DNA of 12,811 nucleotides, taken from the NCBI GenBank assembly GCA_036351435.1, contig JAZBPA010000288.1, forward strand, positions 1 to 12,811, read 5' to 3'. Below the pieces are notes generated by a model. That model had not been told where the DNA came from and made no database searches. It saw only the letters and a list, made by a program, of their open reading frames with translations. The translations under genes and the position numbers were made by a program. Shown here in pieces: positions 9,255 through 12,811 of the stretch. Source of the DNA: JAAUQA01 sp036351435 (GTDB lineage Bacteria; Pseudomonadota; Gammaproteobacteria; Competibacterales; Competibacteraceae). Position 1 is the stretch's first letter; each line of letters opens with the position of its first letter.

Positions 9255-10259
9255 TCAGACGACACCGGCCCGCAATAAATCATGCATATTGAAAGCGCCA
9301 ACCAGCCGGCGGGCATCGTCCACAACCGGCAACGCATTGATCTTATTGGCTTCCATTAAATGCAGTGCTTCCGCAGCTAATAACCCGGGTGATACCGTCT
9401 TGCAATCGCGGGTCATCACGTCAGACACCGGACTCCTATGTACGTCGATACGCCGATCCAAGGCCCGCCGCAGATCCCCGTCGGTTAATACGCCAAGCAC
9501 ATGCTGATCGGGATCGGTGATCACGGTCATCCCCAAACCTTTGCGAGTCATTTCCACTAAAGCGACACCCAACAAATCCCCGGGCGCGTTGTGGGGTATT
9601 TGCTCGCCGCTGTGCATGATGTCATCGATCAACAGCAGTAACCGCCGTCCCAATTGCCCACCCGGATGCGAACGGGCAAAGTCTTCTGCAGTAAAGCCCC
9701 GGGCTTGTAGTAAGGAAACGGCTAGCGCATCGCCCATCGCCAATGCCGCTGTGGTGCTGGCAGTCGGCGCAAGGCCCAGGGGGCAAGCTTCTTGTTCGAC
9801 ACCAACATTGATGTGCACATTAGCAGCACAGCCCAATGTCGAATGCGCATTGCCGGTCAATGCAAGCAGAGGGACACCCAAGCGCTTGATCAGCGGCAAC
9901 AGCGTGACGATTTCTGCTGTTTCGCCCGAATTGGACAGGGCCAGGACCACATCGGTCGGAGTGATCATGCCTAAGTCGCCATGGCTGGCTTCGGCGGGGT
10001 GAACAAAAAATGCTGGGGTACCGGTGCTGGCTAGAGTTGCTGCGATCTTGCCGCCGATATGCCCTGATTTACCCATACCGATCACCACAATGCGTCCCTT
10101 GCAGGCCAACAACGTGTGGCAGGCACGCACAAAACTGTCGTCTAAGCGTTGCACTAAACTCATTATGGCCTGTGCTTCAATTTTCAGCACCATGCTGCCC
10201 AAGTCCTTGAGCTTGCCTTCATTCAATACCGTTGGCGGTTGCGGGGAAATATCAGTCAT
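9255..10259 (-). CDS. kdsD: D-arabinose-5-phosphate isomerase (KdsD/KpsF/GutQ family)
   Basis: The enzyme converts ribulose-5-phosphate to arabinose-5-phosphate, the first committed step to Kdo for lipopolysaccharide. The 334 residues have the normal family layout: a SIS domain (about 40-180) with GMGKSGHIGGKIAATLASTG and SNSGETAEI, then two CBS domains (about 215-270 and 280-334) ending in MHDLLRAGVV. Residues that align with the catalytic set of E. coli KdsD are all present: K64, E116, E157 (EACPLGLAPT) and H198 (SHPGGQLGR). The common partners kdsC, lptC, lptA and lptB are not next to it. The ATG at 10259 lacks a clear ribosome binding site, but the N-terminus aligns well with the E. coli protein. 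KpsF and GutQ paralogues have the same activity, so the symbol is by best fit. Confidence 0.92.
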   Translation of the reverse strand: MTDISPQPPTVLNEGKLKDLGSMVLKIEAQAIMSLVQRLDDSFVRACHTLLACKGRIVVIGMGKSGHIGGKIAATLASTGTPAFFVHPAEASHGDLGMITPTDVVLALSNSGETAEIVTLLPLIKRLGVPLLALTGNAHSTLGCAANVHINVGVEQEACPLGLAPTASTTAALAMGDALAVSLLQARGFTAEDFARSHPGGQLGRRLLLLIDDIMHSGEQIPHNAPGDLLGVALVEMTRKGLGMTVITDPDQHVLGVLTDGDLRRALDRRIDVHRSPVSDVMTRDCKTVSPGLLAAEALHLMEANKINALPVVDDARRLVGAFNMHDLLRAGVV

Positions 10260-10303
10260 CGGATAGCATCACATGTTCGTTAAGTGCTCAGGAAATGCGA
10301 AAG

Positions 10304-10312
10304 AGTGTAGCA
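10304..10312 (-). promoter_or_regulatory. Possible extended -10 promoter element of kdsD
   Basis: On the - strand this reads TGCTACACT, an extended -10 (TGn then TACACT, four of six consensus bases), about 45 bp before the kdsD ATG. No good -35 was seen, which an extended -10 can tolerate. Assigned by eye only. Confidence 0.3.
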
Positions 10313-10329
10313 AATCCTGCTTCACTGCT

Positions 10330-10335
10330 TAGAAT
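10330..10335 (+). promoter_or_regulatory. Possible -10 element of the quinone oxidoreductase gene
   Basis: TAGAAT matches five of six -10 consensus bases and would give a leader of roughly 28 bases before the start codon. The -35 position has only poor matches. It lies about 20 bp from the putative divergent kdsD -10, so the two promoters may interfere or share a regulator. Confidence 0.3.
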
Positions 10336-10369
10336 GTAACCATCGTAAATTACAGGGGAGATATCAGTG

Positions 10370-11347
10370 ATGGCCAAAGCTATCTGTGTTCATGAATACG
10401 GCGGTCCCGAGGCCATGCGTTGGGAAGACGTCAGTGTTGGCGGCCCTGGTGCTTGTCAAGTGCGGATACGCCATCACGCTGTGGGATTGAATTTCATTGA
10501 TGTCTATCATCGTACTGGTCTGTATCCGTTACCTGCCTTACCCAGCAGTATCGGTTTAGAAGCTACCGGTGTGGTGGAAGAAGTCGGTGCGGGCGTGACT
10601 GACCTCCAGGTGGGAGATCGGGTGGCCTATGCTTCACCACCGCCGGGTGCATACGCTGAAGAGCGCTTGATAGCAGCGGATCGGGTCGTGGTGGTACCCA
10701 ATACTATTGATGACCGAACCGCGGCTGCCATGATGCTCAAGGGCATGACTGCACAGTATCTGTTGCGCCGCACCTATCGTGTGCAAGCAGGTGATGCGGT
10801 ATTAATTCACGCTGCGGCAGGCGGGGTCGGTTTAATCGCTAGCCAATGGGCGAACCATCTCGGCGCTACCGTGATCGGTACAGTGGGCAGCGAAGCAAAA
10901 GCGGCGCTGGCCCGCGCCCATGGCTGTCACCATGTGATTAATTACAATCAGGAAAATTTCGTCGAACAAGTCAAAGCAATCACCGACGGTAAGGGTGTGG
11001 CGGTGGTCTATGATTCGGTGGGTAAAGACGTATTCATGGATTCCCTGGACTGCTTGCGGCCCATGGGGATGTTGGTCACTTTCGGTAATGCCTCCGGGCC
11101 GGTACCCGCTATTGAGCCGCTAGTGTTGTCCGCGAAAGGGTCGCTGTTTCTAACCCGTCCCACGTTGATGCATTACACTGCTAAGCGAGCGGATTTGTTG
11201 GCCAGCGCAGCTGATTTGTTCGAAGTGGTAGCGACTGGCGCGGTCAAGATCGAAATCAATCAAACTTATCCTCTGGCCGAAGCGGCGCAAGCGCACCGTG
11301 ATCTGGAAGCGCGCAAAACCACTGGGTCAACGGTATTGCTACCTTAA
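10370..11347 (+). CDS. qor: NAD(P)H:quinone oxidoreductase, zinc-independent MDR family
   Basis: This is a medium-chain dehydrogenase/reductase of about 325 residues in the quinone oxidoreductase (Qor, zeta-crystallin) branch, a soluble enzyme that reduces quinones with NADPH. The N-terminal GroES-like domain begins with KAICVHEYGGPEAM and contains VGLNFIDVYHRTGLY and GLEATGVVEEVGAGV. The Rossmann nucleotide-binding motif is AAAGGVG at about 148-154. The catalytic zinc ligands of alcohol dehydrogenases are absent, as expected for Qor. AGGGGAG (10353-10359) is the best ribosome binding site in the window. It precedes GTG 10367 by 7 and ATG 10370 by 10 bases; ATG was chosen and the difference is one residue. 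The gene is divergent from kdsD and convergent with malQ. Confidence 0.92.
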   Translation: MAKAICVHEYGGPEAMRWEDVSVGGPGACQVRIRHHAVGLNFIDVYHRTGLYPLPALPSSIGLEATGVVEEVGAGVTDLQVGDRVAYASPPPGAYAEERLIAADRVVVVPNTIDDRTAAAMMLKGMTAQYLLRRTYRVQAGDAVLIHAAAGGVGLIASQWANHLGATVIGTVGSEAKAALARAHGCHHVINYNQENFVEQVKAITDGKGVAVVYDSVGKDVFMDSLDCLRPMGMLVTFGNASGPVPAIEPLVLSAKGSLFLTRPTLMHYTAKRADLLASAADLFEVVATGAVKIEINQTYPLAEAAQAHRDLEARKTTGSTVLLP

Positions 11348-11367
11348 CTTACTGTTTTGTAAAACAA

Positions 11368-11392
11368 ACCTTCCCCCCTGTGCGGGGAAGGT
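11368..11392 (-). terminator. Hairpin terminator for malQ, possibly a dispersed palindromic repeat
   Basis: ACCTTCCCC (11368-11376) and GGGGAAGGT (11384-11392) form a perfect 9-bp GC-rich stem with a 7-base loop, between the convergent quinone reductase and malQ stops. Read on the - strand the stem is followed by TTTGTTTT, consistent with intrinsic termination of malQ. On the + strand no T-run follows, so it would terminate that direction weakly. The stem and adjoining GGGATTGAGGG resemble intergenic palindromic repeats common in proteobacteria. Confidence 0.7.
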
Positions 11393-11416
11393 CGGGATTG
11401 AGGGCTGTAAAATTGA

Positions 11417-12811
11417 CTATCGCCCGGTATCGGCGCCTCGGCTGAAATCATCCGCTTTGTCATAAGACTCGCTTGCTGCGTCAGTGGGTTCTTCCAGCAC
11501 CGGTTCCTCGGGCGCAGTGTAGAATTTTCGAGGGCGTTCCTCCTTGAGTACAGCCAACACGGTTTGTACGTTGGGATGGGCAAATATCTGTTCAACTGTT
11601 TGGGGTAATTTACGCCGCCAATTAGGGTGTTCGTCGACCGTGCCTGGCACGTTGGCTTGTTCCTCCACACCCAAGGCGTCTTCCAATTGAACAACCATTA
11701 TTCGCCCCTGGGAGCGTGCTAACATACGTTGCGTCGCCGCGAGAAATTCACGGGTGACCTGCGGAGGAGATTGGGATGGTAGGGCATCCTCGGTGATCAC
11801 CTCGGCATCCAACAACGCATCAAGCAAGCGTTGTCGATCAACCGGGCGACTCGCAATATCATCAGCTTTCATGGCCGCATTCGGATACAGTTCCAATTTC
11901 ACCCGCAAATCCGTATCACGCCCTAACCACCAGCCCGCCAAGGTCGGCAAATCGTGGGTGGCTACTGTAACCAAACTAAGCTCGGGATGGGTGTCGGCGC
12001 GTTTGAATAACCCGTCCGGCCAGCGCTCGAAATACAACACCCGGTAAGCCAAGAGTCCGGCATCGGCCATCGATTCGCGGAACCCCTCAGGGACGGTACC
12101 GAGATCTTCGCCGATCACGATGCACTGATGTCGCTGTGACTCCAAGGCGAGGATACGCAGCAGGGTTTCAAACGGATACCGCACATAGACCCCCGCAGTG
12201 GGGGGTAAATCACCCGGAATCCAATATAACCGTAACAGTCCCATGACATGATCGATACGTAATGCCCCAGCATGACGCATATTGGAACGCAACGCGGTAA
12301 TAAACGGCGCAAAACCCCGTTCCTGCAGGGCAACAGGATTGATCGGTGCTAATCCCCAATTTTGTCCCAGTTGATTGAGCGGATCGGGTGGTGCCCCAAG
12401 GGATGCTTCGGAGATGAGCATCTCCGGGTCGCCCCAAGCTTCGCCACCGCCAGGATCGACCCCTACCGCCAGATCCAAATAAAGCCCGATCGGCATGCCG
12501 AGTTGCTTGGCTTTCTGAGCGACTGTACGCAACTGCTCATCGGCGATCCATTGCAGGTATTTAAAATAGTTAATCCGATCTTGGTGGGCGCTAGCGAATG
12601 CGGTCACCAAAGATGAGGAGGGATGCTGATAATCGGTTGGCCAGTCACGCCAACTCCAGCACTCTGGATTTTGTGCACGGAAATGCTTATGCAGCGCATC
12701 GAAAAGCGCCAGCTGATCCAGCACCTCACCCATTTCCTGGCAATACCGCGCGAAAGCAGCCCCGCGCGCGGTATTCTTATTCAGGTGACGTTGGCGGAAA
12801 CTCTCGAATAA
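11417..12811 (-). CDS. malQ: 4-alpha-glucanotransferase (amylomaltase, GH77), 5' end beyond window
   Basis: The protein moves alpha-1,4-glucan segments between maltodextrins in the cytoplasm, feeding maltose or glycogen metabolism. An ATG exists at 12733, but the frame stays open to the window edge and the extra codons read as more of the same protein (LFESFRQRHLNKNTARG...), so the gene continues outside. The visible 464 residues are roughly the C-terminal two thirds of the usual length of about 700. GH77 landmarks are present: GLYLDLAVGV, SLGAPPDPLNQLGQNWGL, nucleophile D187 in ALRIDHVMG, acid/base E235 in IGEDLGTVP, and D287 in ATHDLPTLAGWW (numbered from the window edge), then NWRRKLPQTV. 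After about VLKEERPR an acidic, probably disordered tail of some 35 residues extends past the end of E. coli MalQ. A terminator hairpin follows 25 bp downstream. Confidence 0.95.
   Translation of the reverse strand, partial: LFESFRQRHLNKNTARGAAFARYCQEMGEVLDQLALFDALHKHFRAQNPECWSWRDWPTDYQHPSSSLVTAFASAHQDRINYFKYLQWIADEQLRTVAQKAKQLGMPIGLYLDLAVGVDPGGGEAWGDPEMLISEASLGAPPDPLNQLGQNWGLAPINPVALQERGFAPFITALRSNMRHAGALRIDHVMGLLRLYWIPGDLPPTAGVYVRYPFETLLRILALESQRHQCIVIGEDLGTVPEGFRESMADAGLLAYRVLYFERWPDGLFKRADTHPELSLVTVATHDLPTLAGWWLGRDTDLRVKLELYPNAAMKADDIASRPVDRQRLLDALLDAEVITEDALPSQSPPQVTREFLAATQRMLARSQGRIMVVQLEDALGVEEQANVPGTVDEHPNWRRKLPQTVEQIFAHPNVQTVLAVLKEERPRKFYTAPEEPVLEEPTDAASESYDKADDFSRGADTGR
12742..12775. 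repeat. 11-bp perfect inverted repeat inside malQ
   Basis: AATACCGCGCG (12742-12752) and CGCGCGGTATT (12765-12775) are perfect reverse complements separated by 12 bases, inside the malQ reading frame where they encode parts of NTARGAAFARY. It could form a stable stem in the mRNA. No function is known, and it may be coincidental. Confidence 0.55.

Noticed and set aside
8953..9507. 184-codon + strand open frame across the amidase 3' end and antisense to kdsD
   Set aside because: It overlaps two well supported genes, and its product is rich in Arg, Ser and Cys with no family resemblance; it is a frame shadow.
9517..10002. 161-codon + strand open frame antisense to kdsD
   Set aside because: It lies wholly inside kdsD, whose domains and catalytic residues are clear, and it has no recognisable motif.
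12733..12733. ATG at 12733 as the true malQ start
   Set aside because: The upstream codons continue MalQ-like sequence to the edge, and the protein would lack about a third of the family length.
12623..12811. 62-codon + strand open frame at the window end
   Set aside because: It is antisense to malQ, whose frame continues through the window edge.

Overview
The window looks like chromosomal DNA of a gammaproteobacterium. This rests on familiar housekeeping-type genes: an MscK/MscM-like mechanosensitive channel, a MarC-family membrane protein, a CobB sirtuin, a KdsD arabinose-5-phosphate isomerase (LPS precursor pathway, so a Gram-negative envelope), a quinone oxidoreductase and the 4-alpha-glucanotransferase MalQ. 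No species-level call is possible from the sequence alone. There are no rRNA, tRNA or CRISPR features and no recognisable transposase or integrase.

Layout. Bases 1-63 are the 3' tail of a + strand gene leaving the window. Bases 166-809 (- strand) hold a compact type II toxin-antitoxin pair: a VapB-like antitoxin followed by a VapC PIN-domain RNase, overlapping by GTGA. This pair lies between two exact copies of a 19-bp direct repeat (16-34 and 884-902). The second copy supplies the last codons and stop of the next gene, so the cassette has the outline of a small inserted module. Bases 886-3993 (-) encode the large mechanosensitive channel. It is divergent, across about 200 bp of regulatory DNA, from a membrane-bound hybrid histidine kinase (4195-5988, +), which is followed 22 bp later by a MarC-family protein (6011-6634, +). 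The sirtuin (6669-7409, -) is divergent from a FAAH-like amidase (about 7509-9254, +). The amidase abuts the convergent kdsD gene (9255-10259, -) with no intervening base. kdsD is divergent from a quinone oxidoreductase gene (10370-11347, +). After a strong hairpin at 11368-11392 comes malQ (11417 to beyond 12811, -), cut by the window end.

How the genes work together. Apart from the toxin-antitoxin pair and the kinase/MarC pair, the genes look like separate transcription units: neighbours mostly alternate in strand. The kinase, MarC protein and mechanosensitive channel share an envelope theme and one divergent control region, so joint control by osmotic or membrane stress is possible but unproven. 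The most unusual structure is the 19-bp repeat bounding the toxin-antitoxin cassette. I see no convincing wholly new multi-gene system here.
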